DNA of 40,292 nt, from assembly GCA_014382705.1 (NCBI GenBank), contig JACNJE010000073.1, positions 1 through 40,292 of the forward strand, given 5' to 3'. The notes beneath the pieces are model-generated. The model did no database searches. It saw only the letters and a list, made by a program, of their open reading frames with translations, and was not told where the DNA came from. Shown piece after piece: positions 32,944 through 40,292 of this stretch. The translations under genes and the position numbers were made by a program. The DNA comes from Verrucomicrobiota bacterium. GTDB taxonomy: Bacteria > Verrucomicrobiota > Verrucomicrobiia > Limisphaerales > UBA1096. Each line of letters starts with the position of its first letter. The first letter of the stretch is position 1.

Positions 32944-34050
32944 ATGTCTTATGTAATGTCAGATTTATTGCACCTTGTGGTGCAGGAGGGGGCGTCCGAT
33001 CTTCACATCCGGGTGGGCGTGCCTCCCGCGATCCGGCTGCACGGTATTTTGCAGAAGGTGGATGGTCCGGCCATCACGGATGAGATGTCCGAGGAGTTGA
33101 TGCGCTCCATCACTTCCGATGAAAGTATCCAGAAGGTTCGCGAGCGGGGTGGGGCGGACTTTGCCTTTGCGTTCGGAGACATGGCCCGGTTTCGGGTCAG
33201 TGTGTTCAAGGAGAAGGGCCGGTTTGCTTCTGTGTTGCGCCAAATCCCGACGACTCTGCTGACATTCGAGCAGATCGGCCTGCCGCCTTCCGTGAAGGAG
33301 TTGCTATATAAACCCCGCGGCATGGTCCTCGTCACTGGCCCGACTGGTTCCGGCAAGAGTACCACCCTGGCCTCGATGATTGATATCATCAACATCGAGC
33401 GAGATGACGCCCACATCGTCACCGTGGAGGATCCGATCGAGTTTTATCACAACCACAAGAATGCCCTTATAACCCAGCGCGAGATTCATGTGGATGTACC
33501 CAGCTTTGGGGAGGCGCTGCGCCGTGTTTTGCGGCAGGATCCCGACATCATTCTCGTGGGCGAAATGCGTGACCTCGAAACGATCGAGTCGGCTATCACC
33601 GCGGCGGAAACGGGTCACCTTGTGTTTGGAACCCTTCACACGACGGGCGCCGCCAAGACGATCGATCGTATTGTGAACGCATTTCCCACGAACCAGCAAA
33701 ACACCATCCGCATCCAGTTGTCCACGGTGCTGCAGTCGGTCATCTCGCAATTGCTCTGTCCACGCGCTGACAAGCCGGGTCGGATAGCGATTTTTGAGAT
33801 CATGAACTGGACCCCGTCCATTTCCGCGCTGATCCGGGACAACAAGACTTACCGGATCAACTCCGACATCCAGACCGGTGCCAAGTACGGCATGGTGAAC
33901 CTGGATTCGTTCCTTTTGGAAAAATACCAGGCCGGCCTGATCTCAGAGGATGAGGTCATCACAAAGGCGCAGGATCCCGGTACCATCATGGACAAACTCC
34001 GGTCGGTGCAGGCGGGGATGGCAGCAGAGGAGGAGGAAATGGAAGACTGA
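32944..34050 (+). CDS. pilT: Twitching motility ATPase PilT
   Basis: Type IV pilus retraction ATPase, 368 aa. It has the short N-terminal domain ([13 protein letters not shown]), Walker [26 protein letters not shown], Walker [17 protein letters not shown], the His box [16 protein letters not shown] and the C-terminal [20 protein letters not shown] that matches the retraction-specific AIRNLIRE region. It lies between two PilB-type genes. Its TGA overlaps the next ATG (TGATG). Confidence 0.95.
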   Translation: MSYVMSDLLHLVVQEGASDLHIRVGVPPAIRLHGILQKVDGPAITDEMSEELMRSITSDESIQKVRERGGADFAFAFGDMARFRVSVFKEKGRFASVLRQIPTTLLTFEQIGLPPSVKELLYKPRGMVLVTGPTGSGKSTTLASMIDIINIERDDAHIVTVEDPIEFYHNHKNALITQREIHVDVPSFGEALRRVLRQDPDIILVGEMRDLETIESAITAAETGHLVFGTLHTTGAAKTIDRIVNAFPTNQQNTIRIQLSTVLQSVISQLLCPRADKPGRIAIFEIMNWTPSISALIRDNKTYRINSDIQTGAKYGMVNLDSFLLEKYQAGLISEDEVITKAQDPGTIMDKLRSVQAGMAAEEEEMED

Positions 34051-35768
34051 TGGCGGACTATCAAACCATACCCTTGCTGGCGCTGATCGCGGAGCAGAAT
34101 CTGCTGGACGAGTTCCAGATCGAGGAGGCCGCCGGTGAGGTGGAGACCAGTGGGGTGACTCCCTTTCAGGCGTTGGTGGATTTGGGTTATTTGGATGCAG
34201 ATCGGATCACCCAAGCCTTGTGTGACCATCTGGGTGCCGAGCCGATGGATCTCAACGATGCCCTGATCACGCCGGAACTGACCAAGCTGCTGCCTTCCGA
34301 GTTGGCCAGGCAGTACAAGTGCGTTCCGGTATCTCATTTCGAGCCGACCTTGCAGATCGCTTTTGCGGATCCGCTCGACCCGGCCGGGATCGATGAGATC
34401 GGCTATTCGACCGGTTTGGATATCCAGATTGTGGTTGCTGATCCGGCCCAGGTAATTGCCGCCGTCAAGGAACATTACGGCGAGGACGAGGCGGATGCCG
34501 CAGCTGGGGGGGCTGCCTTTGAGGAAATCCTGAAGGAGATGGGTGTGGACTCGTCCGACGAGGGAAAAATTGAAGTTGAAGATATAGAGCAAATCGACAT
34601 CTCCGGGGATGAGAGAGACATCGCCGCCTTTGTGGATGCCGTATTGGTGGCGGCTATCGGGGATCGTGCCAGCGACATTCATTTCGAGCCTTTTGAAAAT
34701 GATTTCAAGATCCGGGCCCGTGTGGACGGGGCGCTTTACGAATTGACCAGCCCCCCGAGAAGTCTGGCGCCGAACGTGGTGGGCCGCATCAAGGTCATGG
34801 CGGATCTTAAGCCGGACGAACGGCGGCGCCCGCAGGACGGCCGCATTCCCCGAATCTTGCCCGACGGCCGCAAGATCGATCTTCGTGTGTCCTGTTTGCC
34901 GACGCAATTCGGTGAATCCGTCGTGCTGCGTGTGCTGGATCGCGAGGCGATCAAGCTGGATTTGGATGCGCTTGGTTTCCCGGACGATATGCTCACCAAT
35001 ATCAAGGAAATCGCGAGAACACCCAACGGCATTTTTATCGTGACCGGGCCGACCGGTTCCGGGAAGACCACCACACTCTATTCCGCGCTTCACGAGGTGA
35101 ACTCCATCGGTGACAAGATTTTGTCGGTGGAGGATCCGGTCGAGTTCGACATTGACGGGATTATGCAGGTTCCCGTCAAGGAGGCGATCGGGATGACGTT
35201 CGCTGCTGGTTTGCGTGCTTTCCTTCGCCAGGATCCGGACATCATCATGGTGGGGGAGATGCGCGACCTTGAGACCGCGCAGATTTCGATCCAAGCTTCC
35301 CTGACGGGGCACTTGGTGCTTAGCACCCTGCACACGAACGATTCTGCGGGAGCCGTCACACGACTGCTGGACATGGGGGTGGAGCCGTTCCTCATCTCGT
35401 CAACCCTTCTCTGTGTACTCGCGCAACGGTTGATCCGGACTATTTGCAAAAAATGCTCCAGCCCGTTTGAGCCCACCGACAAGCAGATCGAACTGCTGGG
35501 CCTGAACCGTTCTGACTTGAGTGACTCCCAGTTTCATTACGGCCGGGGTTGTTCAACCTGTCACGACACCGGCTATTCCGGGCGGCGCGGTATTTTTGAG
35601 TTCCTGACGATCAACGACGAGATACGGGAGTTGATCAACCAGGTTGCGCCGACCATCGTCATTCGCCAAAAAGCCGTCGAGCAGGGGATGAGTACCTTGA
35701 GACAAGATGGCTTGCGCGGCATCCACGATGGTGATACGACCGTGGAAGAGGTGCTCCGCTACACGTAA
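34050..35768 (+). CDS. pilB: GspE/PilB-family assembly ATPase (second copy)
   Basis: A 572-aa paralogue of the first ATPase, same domain order: N-terminal MshEN-type region, [12 protein letters not shown] Asp box, Walker [16 protein letters not shown], Walker [14 protein letters not shown] with the usual RQDPD before it, and a four-cysteine zinc site ([17 protein letters not shown]). Overlap with pilT by one base indicates coupled translation. Having two ATPases of the extension type plus a retraction motor suggests a dedicated or dual-purpose pilus. The pilus role is inferred from the PilT neighbour; a type II secretion system is also possible. Confidence 0.9.
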   Translation: MADYQTIPLLALIAEQNLLDEFQIEEAAGEVETSGVTPFQALVDLGYLDADRITQALCDHLGAEPMDLNDALITPELTKLLPSELARQYKCVPVSHFEPTLQIAFADPLDPAGIDEIGYSTGLDIQIVVADPAQVIAAVKEHYGEDEADAAAGGAAFEEILKEMGVDSSDEGKIEVEDIEQIDISGDERDIAAFVDAVLVAAIGDRASDIHFEPFENDFKIRARVDGALYELTSPPRSLAPNVVGRIKVMADLKPDERRRPQDGRIPRILPDGRKIDLRVSCLPTQFGESVVLRVLDREAIKLDLDALGFPDDMLTNIKEIARTPNGIFIVTGPTGSGKTTTLYSALHEVNSIGDKILSVEDPVEFDIDGIMQVPVKEAIGMTFAAGLRAFLRQDPDIIMVGEMRDLETAQISIQASLTGHLVLSTLHTNDSAGAVTRLLDMGVEPFLISSTLLCVLAQRLIRTICKKCSSPFEPTDKQIELLGLNRSDLSDSQFHYGRGCSTCHDTGYSGRRGIFEFLTINDEIRELINQVAPTIVIRQKAVEQGMSTLRQDGLRGIHDGDTTVEEVLRYT

Positions 35769-35785
35769 ACGAGCAGGACGCATTT

Positions 35786-37072
35786 ATGGCCACCTTCCAA
35801 TACGAGGCGCTGAACGCCCAGAGCGGGAAAACCGAGAAGGGCAAATTGAATGTTGCCAGTCAGGCCGAGGCCTTGGCTCGCTTGCAGGAGATGGGCTTGG
35901 CTCCCATCAAGGTGGATCCCGTCAAGAAGGAGGATTCCAAAAAAGCCAAGGCCAAGCGGGGCGCGCCCAAGGGCAAAAAAGGGGCCAAGAAGGGCCTCGG
36001 GGACATGGAGATCAACATCCCCGGCTTGAGCGGCAGGGTTAAGGAAAAAAACCTTACCATCTTCACCCGACAATTGGCCCAGTTGACGTCCGCGGGATTG
36101 CCCTTGCTCAGTGGCCTCAGAGTGCTCGAGAGGCAGGAGAAGAATCCGACGCTGCGTCGTGTCCTGGGCGAATTGTCCGAGGTGATCGAGGGAGGCGGCA
36201 CCTTCTCCGAGGGCTTGGCCCAGCATACCAAGGTGTTCAATAAACTGTTTGTCAGCATGGTCAAGGCAGGCGAACTCGGCGGTGTGCTGGAGGTGGTGCT
36301 GGACCGCTTGGCCCAGTTCATGGAGAAGGCCATGCGAATCAAAGGGAAGGTCAAGGCCGCCATGTTTTACCCGATCGCAGTGCTCGTGGTCGCGATCGTC
36401 ATCATGGGCGTTCTGCTGGTGTTCGTCATCCCCAAGTTCAAGGATGTGTTTGCCGAGATGATGGGGACAGGGCTTCCAGAATTCACGACATTTGTCCTGA
36501 ACATCAGTGACACTGTTAAAAATAACGCCATGGGCACCTTGTCCGGCATGTTTGCCACTTTGTTTACCTTTTCCATGATCGGTCGCACCAACTTCGGCCG
36601 TTACATTCTGGACAAGATGAGCCTGTTGTTCCCAATCATCGGTCCGGTGGTTGAAAAGGTGGCCATCGCCCGGTTCGCGCGCACACTGGGCACGCTCATC
36701 AATTCCGGGGTGCCGATCCTTCAGGCGCTCAACATCGTCAAGGACACTTCCGGCAACGTCGTGGTGGCACGGGCCGTTCAGGATGTCCACGACAGCGTCA
36801 GGGAGGGGGAGACCATCGTCGCGCCGCTGGAGGCTTCCCACGTGTTCCCCCCGATGGTTATCAGCATGGTGGATGTCGGTGAAAAAACCGGTGATATGCC
36901 CCAGATGCTCGAGAAGATCGCCGACACCTACGATGAGGAGGTGGATCGCGCCGTCGAGTCCCTCACCTCGTTGATTGAGCCGATCATGATCGTCTTTCTG
37001 GCCGTCATCGTGGGCAGCATCGTGATTGCCATGTTCCTGCCGCTGATCAAGATGATCGAGGGCATCGAGTAA
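35786..37072 (+). CDS. pilC: PilC/GspF inner-membrane platform protein
   Basis: A 428-aa polytopic membrane protein with two GspF domains. The first (about residues 95-215) has LTIFTRQLAQLTSAGLPL and GGTFSEGLA, and the second ends in the typical MFLPLIKMIEGIE. The second copy has VEKVAIARFARTLGTLINSG. Membrane segments lie near residues 198-218, 245-262 and 395-418. A lysine-rich insert at about 45-75 is unusual. It closes the pilus motor operon, 17 nt after the second pilB. Pilins are not in this operon. Confidence 0.93.
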   Translation: MATFQYEALNAQSGKTEKGKLNVASQAEALARLQEMGLAPIKVDPVKKEDSKKAKAKRGAPKGKKGAKKGLGDMEINIPGLSGRVKEKNLTIFTRQLAQLTSAGLPLLSGLRVLERQEKNPTLRRVLGELSEVIEGGGTFSEGLAQHTKVFNKLFVSMVKAGELGGVLEVVLDRLAQFMEKAMRIKGKVKAAMFYPIAVLVVAIVIMGVLLVFVIPKFKDVFAEMMGTGLPEFTTFVLNISDTVKNNAMGTLSGMFATLFTFSMIGRTNFGRYILDKMSLLFPIIGPVVEKVAIARFARTLGTLINSGVPILQALNIVKDTSGNVVVARAVQDVHDSVREGETIVAPLEASHVFPPMVISMVDVGEKTGDMPQMLEKIADTYDEEVDRAVESLTSLIEPIMIVFLAVIVGSIVIAMFLPLIKMIEGIE

Positions 37073-37089
37073 CAGGGCCAAGGGTGGCG

Positions 37090-37103
37090 CGCTTGGCCAA
37101 GCG
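37090..37103. repeat. HIP-like palindrome, copy 18
   Basis: Perfect 14-mer, first of two in the 74-bp gap between pilC and glcD. Confidence 0.9.
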
Positions 37104-37130
37104 GGCATCGGGCCGGGAGTGAGGCGTCCG

Positions 37131-37144
37131 CGCTTGGCCAAGCG
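37131..37144. repeat. HIP-like palindrome, copy 19
   Basis: Perfect 14-mer, 41 bp after copy 18 and 2 bp before the first possible glcD start. Confidence 0.9.
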
Positions 37145-37146
37145 GG

Positions 37147-38607
37147 TTGGATTTGTTGGGCGTGAAAAGCAAGGCTGACAAAAAGAACCTCACCCGCCGC
37201 TTGGCTGAAATTGTCGGCGACGATGCCGTGCTCACCGACGAGCAGGAGCTTGTCGTTTACGAGTGCGACGCCTACACCCTCCAAAAAAACCTCCCCACCG
37301 CCGTGGTACTGCCCAAGTCGGCGCGGGAAGTGGCCGCGATTGTTCGCCTCTGCGCCGAACTGGGTTTGCCCATCATCCCGCGCGGGGCCGGCACGAGTTT
37401 GAGCGGTGCCGTGTTGGCGGTCGACGGTGGTGTCATGATCGCCCTCACGCGGATGAACCGCGTGTTGAACGTCGATCCGCGAAACCGCCGGGCGTTGGTC
37501 GAGGCCGGCTGCGTGAACGCCTGGATCACCCGTGATGCGGAAAAGTACGGTCTGTTTTACGCTCCCGACCCATCGAGCCAGCCGGCCTGCACAATCGGCG
37601 GCAACATTGCCACCAACTCCGGCGGGCCGCACACGCTGAAAAACGGCGTCACCACCAACCACGTGCTCGGCTACGAGATGGTGCTGCCCGATGGCACAGT
37701 TGAGTGGCTCGGTGTCGAGCCGGATGGCGGCGAGGAGGTCGGCGGCTACGACCTGCGCGGCGCCGGCATCGGCTCGGAAGGCATGTTCGGCGTCGTGACG
37801 CGGGTGCTGGTGCGCCTGACCAAGACGCCCCCGGCGTTCAAGACCTTCCTTGGCGTGTTTGACAGCGTCGACCAGGCCAGCCAGGCGGTGAGCGACATCA
37901 TCGCCGCCGGTATCGTGCCGGCCGCGCTCGAGATGATGGACCAATTGATCACGCAGGCGCTCGAGGAGGCGTATCAGTTCGGCTTCCCGCTCGACGCTGG
38001 CGCGGTGCTGATTGTCGAACTGGACGGCTTGGCCAAGGGGGTCGAGCAACAGGCCAAGCGCGTTGATGAAATCTGCCGCCAAAACAACGCCAGCGAAGTG
38101 CGCTTGGCCAAGGATGCAACGGAGCGCGCCGCCCTGTGGAAATGCCGCAAGCGCGCCTTCGGGGCGATTGGCCGCCTGAGCCCGAATTACGTTACGCAGG
38201 ACGGTGTCGTGCCGCGCAGCAAGCTGCCGGAGATCATGCGCTTCATTCGCTCTGTCAGCGAAAAGTACGAACTGCGCATCCCCAACGTCTTCCACGCCGG
38301 CGACGGCAACATCCACCCGTTGATCCTGTACGATGAGCGTGACCCGGCCCAGGTGACGCGCGCCCTGCAGGCCGGCGACGACATCCTCGGCAAATGCATC
38401 GAGCTGGGCGGCAGTGTCACCGGCGAGCACGGTATCGGCGCGGAGAAAATCGACTTCATGTCGAGGCAGTTCAGCGTGGACGACCTTGACGCCATGCAGC
38501 AATTGCGGCGCGTGTTCGACCCGGAAAAGCGGTGCAACCCCCACAAGATGTTCCCCGGCGCCAAGCGCTGCGCCGAGTTCGCCCAGAAAAAACAGGTCGC
38601 CGCATGA
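37147..38607 (+). CDS. glcD: Glycolate oxidase FAD subunit GlcD
   Basis: FAD-linked glycolate (or D-lactate-type) dehydrogenase subunit, about 486 aa. The N-terminal FAD-binding type-4 domain has LPIIPRGAGTSLSG, the TIGGNIATNSGGPHTLKNG flavin loop and GSEGMFGVVT, and the C-terminal oxidase domain ends in VFHAGDGNIHPL, GSVTGEHGIGAEK and FDPEKRCNPHK. No ATG fits: TTG at 37147, 37153 or 37156, or GTG at 37162, are the start choices. I use the longest. It lies just behind two palindrome copies and is followed by glcE with an ATGA overlap. Confidence 0.92.
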   Translation: MDLLGVKSKADKKNLTRRLAEIVGDDAVLTDEQELVVYECDAYTLQKNLPTAVVLPKSAREVAAIVRLCAELGLPIIPRGAGTSLSGAVLAVDGGVMIALTRMNRVLNVDPRNRRALVEAGCVNAWITRDAEKYGLFYAPDPSSQPACTIGGNIATNSGGPHTLKNGVTTNHVLGYEMVLPDGTVEWLGVEPDGGEEVGGYDLRGAGIGSEGMFGVVTRVLVRLTKTPPAFKTFLGVFDSVDQASQAVSDIIAAGIVPAALEMMDQLITQALEEAYQFGFPLDAGAVLIVELDGLAKGVEQQAKRVDEICRQNNASEVRLAKDATERAALWKCRKRAFGAIGRLSPNYVTQDGVVPRSKLPEIMRFIRSVSEKYELRIPNVFHAGDGNIHPLILYDERDPAQVTRALQAGDDILGKCIELGGSVTGEHGIGAEKIDFMSRQFSVDDLDAMQQLRRVFDPEKRCNPHKMFPGAKRCAEFAQKKQVAA

Positions 38608-39503
38608 CGCTCAAGCCGCGCACCATTTCTGAGTTGCAGAAGTTGCTGCCGCGCTCGCGGGGAGTGGATGCCGTTTCGCTGGATGCCGTCGCCGATCTCA
38701 TCGAGCACGTGCCGGGGGACATGACCGCGACCGTGCAGGCCGGAATGCGCCTGGCGGATTTTCAGACACGCTTGGCCAAGGCGGGGCAATGGCTGCCAGT
38801 CGATCCGCCCAACCCGGAGACGGTGACCCTCGGAGGCTTGCTCGCGGCAAACCTGAACGGGCCGAGGCGGTTCGGTTGCGGGACAATTCGCGACTGGCTC
38901 ATCGGCTTGGCGGTGGTGCTGCCGGACGGGCGGCTGATTCGCAACGGCGGCAGGGTGGTGAAAAACGTCGCCGGGTTTGATCTCTGCCGGTTGTTCGTCG
39001 GCGCCCGTGACACCTTGGGCATCGTCGTCGAGGCGTCATTCAAGCTGCTGCCCCTGCCGGAGGCGGAAACCCGCTTGGCCAAGCCGTGCGAGTCGCTTGG
39101 CCAAGCGGGGGAGTTGCTCGACAAAATATGGGCCTCCGGCCTGCAGCCGACCGTGCTCGACCTGCACCGGATCGCCGGCGGGCCGCACACGCTGGTCGTC
39201 GGATTCGCCGGGCCAAGCGCCGATGTCGAGGCCCAGTCGGGCACTGCGAACGCGCTTGGATTCGCGGAAGGGGCATCGCTCGATTACGATGCGTCGTTTC
39301 GCCGAGTTTCGCCCCATTTCACCGCGGTTGCTCCGGGGAATCTCGTTTCGACGTTGCGAACCCTGAACGGGGAGTCGTATGTGGCGCGTGCCGGGAACGG
39401 TGTGATTTATCACGCCAGCGCCGAGTCGCCCCAGCTTCCGTCCCCGGATTTGCAGAAACGCGTGAAGGAGATGTTTGATCCGGAAGGAGTACTGCCCGGA
39501 TGA
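38604..39503 (+). CDS. glcE: Glycolate oxidase FAD-binding subunit GlcE
   Basis: About 299 aa, shorter FAD-type-4 partner of GlcD. Motifs are TVQAGMRLADFQTRLAKAG, the VTLGGLLAANLNGPRRFGCG flavin loop, RNGGRVVKNVAGFDL and the C-terminal KRVKEMFDPEGVLPG. The start at ATG 38604 overlaps the glcD stop (ATGA) and the stop overlaps glcF (ATGA), so the three subunits are translationally linked. It has one perfect and several partial palindromes (TRLAKPC, SLGQAG). Confidence 0.92.
   Translation: MTLKPRTISELQKLLPRSRGVDAVSLDAVADLIEHVPGDMTATVQAGMRLADFQTRLAKAGQWLPVDPPNPETVTLGGLLAANLNGPRRFGCGTIRDWLIGLAVVLPDGRLIRNGGRVVKNVAGFDLCRLFVGARDTLGIVVEASFKLLPLPEAETRLAKPCESLGQAGELLDKIWASGLQPTVLDLHRIAGGPHTLVVGFAGPSADVEAQSGTANALGFAEGASLDYDASFRRVSPHFTAVAPGNLVSTLRTLNGESYVARAGNGVIYHASAESPQLPSPDLQKRVKEMFDPEGVLPG
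39094..39107. repeat. HIP-like palindrome, copy 20
   Basis: Perfect 14-mer in glcE, read as SLGQAG. A one-base variant lies 22 bp before it at 39072-39085. Confidence 0.9.
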
Positions 39504-40292
39504 GCGCCCTTGCCCCGTTTCTCGATGAAACGAAGGCGCTGGCTTGCGTGCATTGCGGGCTGTGCCTCTCCTCCTGCCCGACCTACCTCGAGACCGGCAA
39601 CGAAAACGACTCGCCGCGCGGGCGGATTTACCTGATGCGCGCCATCCAGTCGGGGCAGTTGGCGGTGGATGCCGCGCCAGTGCGGCATATCGACTTGTGC
39701 CTTGGCTGCCGCGCCTGCGAAACCGCCTGCCCCAGCGGGGTGCCGTACGGGACGCTGCTTGAGCAGACACGCGACCATATCGAGAAACAGTATCGGCGCG
39801 GCCTGTTGCAACGCCTGTTGCGACGACTCGTCATCGAGCAGGTGTTTCCGTTTCCTTGGCGGCTGCGCTTGGCCCTGTTGCCGGTGCGCGTGATTCGTTT
39901 ATTGCGGCTTGGTTTTGCGCTGCCCAAGTTTGCCCGGGAAATGACGGAACTGCTGCCCCGCCGCTTGGCCAACGGCAAGTTGCCGCTCAAGCGCTTGGCC
40001 AAGGGGAAGGCGAGAGGGCAGGTCGGGTTTATCGAGGGCTGCGTGATGCGGGTCATGTTCGGCGACACGAACGAGTCCAGCGCCGAGTTGCTTCACCGCG
40101 ACGGCTGGGATGTGCTCACGCCGAGGGGACAAGGTTGCTGCGGCGCTCTGTACGCCCACAGCGGTCAATTGGCAAAGGCGCGCGATTGTGCCCGGCGCAA
40201 CATTGCCGCGTTCGAGGGCCAGCCGCTCGACGCGATCGTCATCAACGCTGCCGGCTGCGGCTCGACGCTCGTCGAGTACGGCGAGCTGTTGA
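39500..40292 (+). CDS. glcF: Glycolate oxidase iron-sulfur subunit GlcF (partial)
   Basis: Open from ATG 39500 to the window end, 264 codons seen, so the gene is cut. Two 4Fe-4S motifs are visible near the N-terminus: CVHCGLCLSSCP and CLGCRACETACPSG (about residues 16-27 and 67-80). The first cysteine-rich CCG domain follows with GFIEGCVMRVMF, RGQGCCGALYAHSG and NAAGCGST. The subunit passes electrons from the flavins to the quinone pool. The frame has no stop within the window. Confidence 0.93.
   Translation, partial: MSALAPFLDETKALACVHCGLCLSSCPTYLETGNENDSPRGRIYLMRAIQSGQLAVDAAPVRHIDLCLGCRACETACPSGVPYGTLLEQTRDHIEKQYRRGLLQRLLRRLVIEQVFPFPWRLRLALLPVRVIRLLRLGFALPKFAREMTELLPRRLANGKLPLKRLAKGKARGQVGFIEGCVMRVMFGDTNESSAELLHRDGWDVLTPRGQGCCGALYAHSGQLAKARDCARRNIAAFEGQPLDAIVINAAGCGSTLVEYGELL

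Noticed and set aside
33849-35333. Long minus-strand frame of 494 codons
   Set aside because: Antisense to the second pilB gene; no protein features.
36928-38544. Long minus-strand frame of 538 codons
   Set aside because: Antisense to glcD, which has clear family motifs; shadow frame rich in His, Gln and Asp.
64-39107. Palindromes as insertion-sequence ends or rho-independent terminators
   Set aside because: Most copies lie inside intact genes, no transposase is present and most have no T run, so neither idea explains the set. A few intergenic copies may act as hairpins.
64-39107. Palindrome as a classical DNA uptake sequence linked to the pilus genes
   Set aside because: Known uptake sequences are non-palindromic. 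The nearby pilus genes make it tempting, but there is no direct evidence, so it is kept only as one option.
1-40292. tRNA, rRNA or CRISPR loci
   Set aside because: No cloverleaf-like arrangement, rRNA motif or regularly spaced repeats recognised; a covariance-model search could still find a divergent RNA.

Overview
The window is a GC-rich, gene-dense chromosomal segment of about 40 kb. It most likely comes from a Verrucomicrobiota bacterium; this is an inference from gene content, not from a marker gene. The pointers are a pseudopilin with the [10 protein letters not shown] leader and a C-terminal H-X9-DG motif, a TAT-exported Gfo/Idh/MocA oxidoreductase, a secreted VCBS/FG-GAP family, a 33-residue AURKAIP1/COX24-type protein, and a CAAX-protease-related membrane protein. 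No rRNA, tRNA, CRISPR array or insertion sequence was recognised.

Layout. 1-4126 (+): EF-hand esterase, a broken VCBS-repeat gene, a dihydroorotate-dehydrogenase-like flavoprotein and coaE. 8515-4084 (-): purN, a 40-aa basic protein, hisG, the COX24-type 33-aa protein, a large TPR protein, DUF2203 and a small membrane protein, tightly packed. 8628-11691 (+): miaE, TAT oxidoreductase, a pseudopilin remnant and a metallophosphatase. 12671-11688 (-): accA. 12905-14960 (+): an unknown secreted protein and an intact pseudopilin. 19066-14964 (-): hisD, hisC, a CAAX-protease-related protein and an RlmI-like methyltransferase. 19234-22503 (+): a SNF2 helicase. 25524-22534 (-): SDR, sulfotransferase, DUF1214. 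25576-27977 (+): a cupin gene bracketed by a 67-bp direct repeat, then an IlvD/Edd dehydratase. 28030-29442 (+): rph and a histidine phosphatase. 30917-29919 (-): a BadF/BcrA-type sugar kinase. 31214-37072 (+): a type IV pilus motor cluster, pilB-pilT-pilB-pilC. 37147-40292 (+): glcD-glcE-glcF (last gene cut by the window end). Many junctions are ATGA or TGATG overlaps, so translational coupling is the rule here.

The most unusual feature is not a gene. The perfect 14-bp palindrome CGCTTGGCCAAGCG occurs 20 times by my reading, and many 10-12 bp versions are also present, inside genes and between them. In genes it appears as LAKR, LGQA or AWPS according to frame. This resembles a highly iterated palindrome of the HIP1 kind but with a longer, different sequence that I do not recognise. 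It is over-represented in the small intergenic fraction and sometimes lies in pairs about 40 bp apart before start codons. One copy sits in each arm of the 67-bp repeat around the cupin gene, which looks like a recent insertion.
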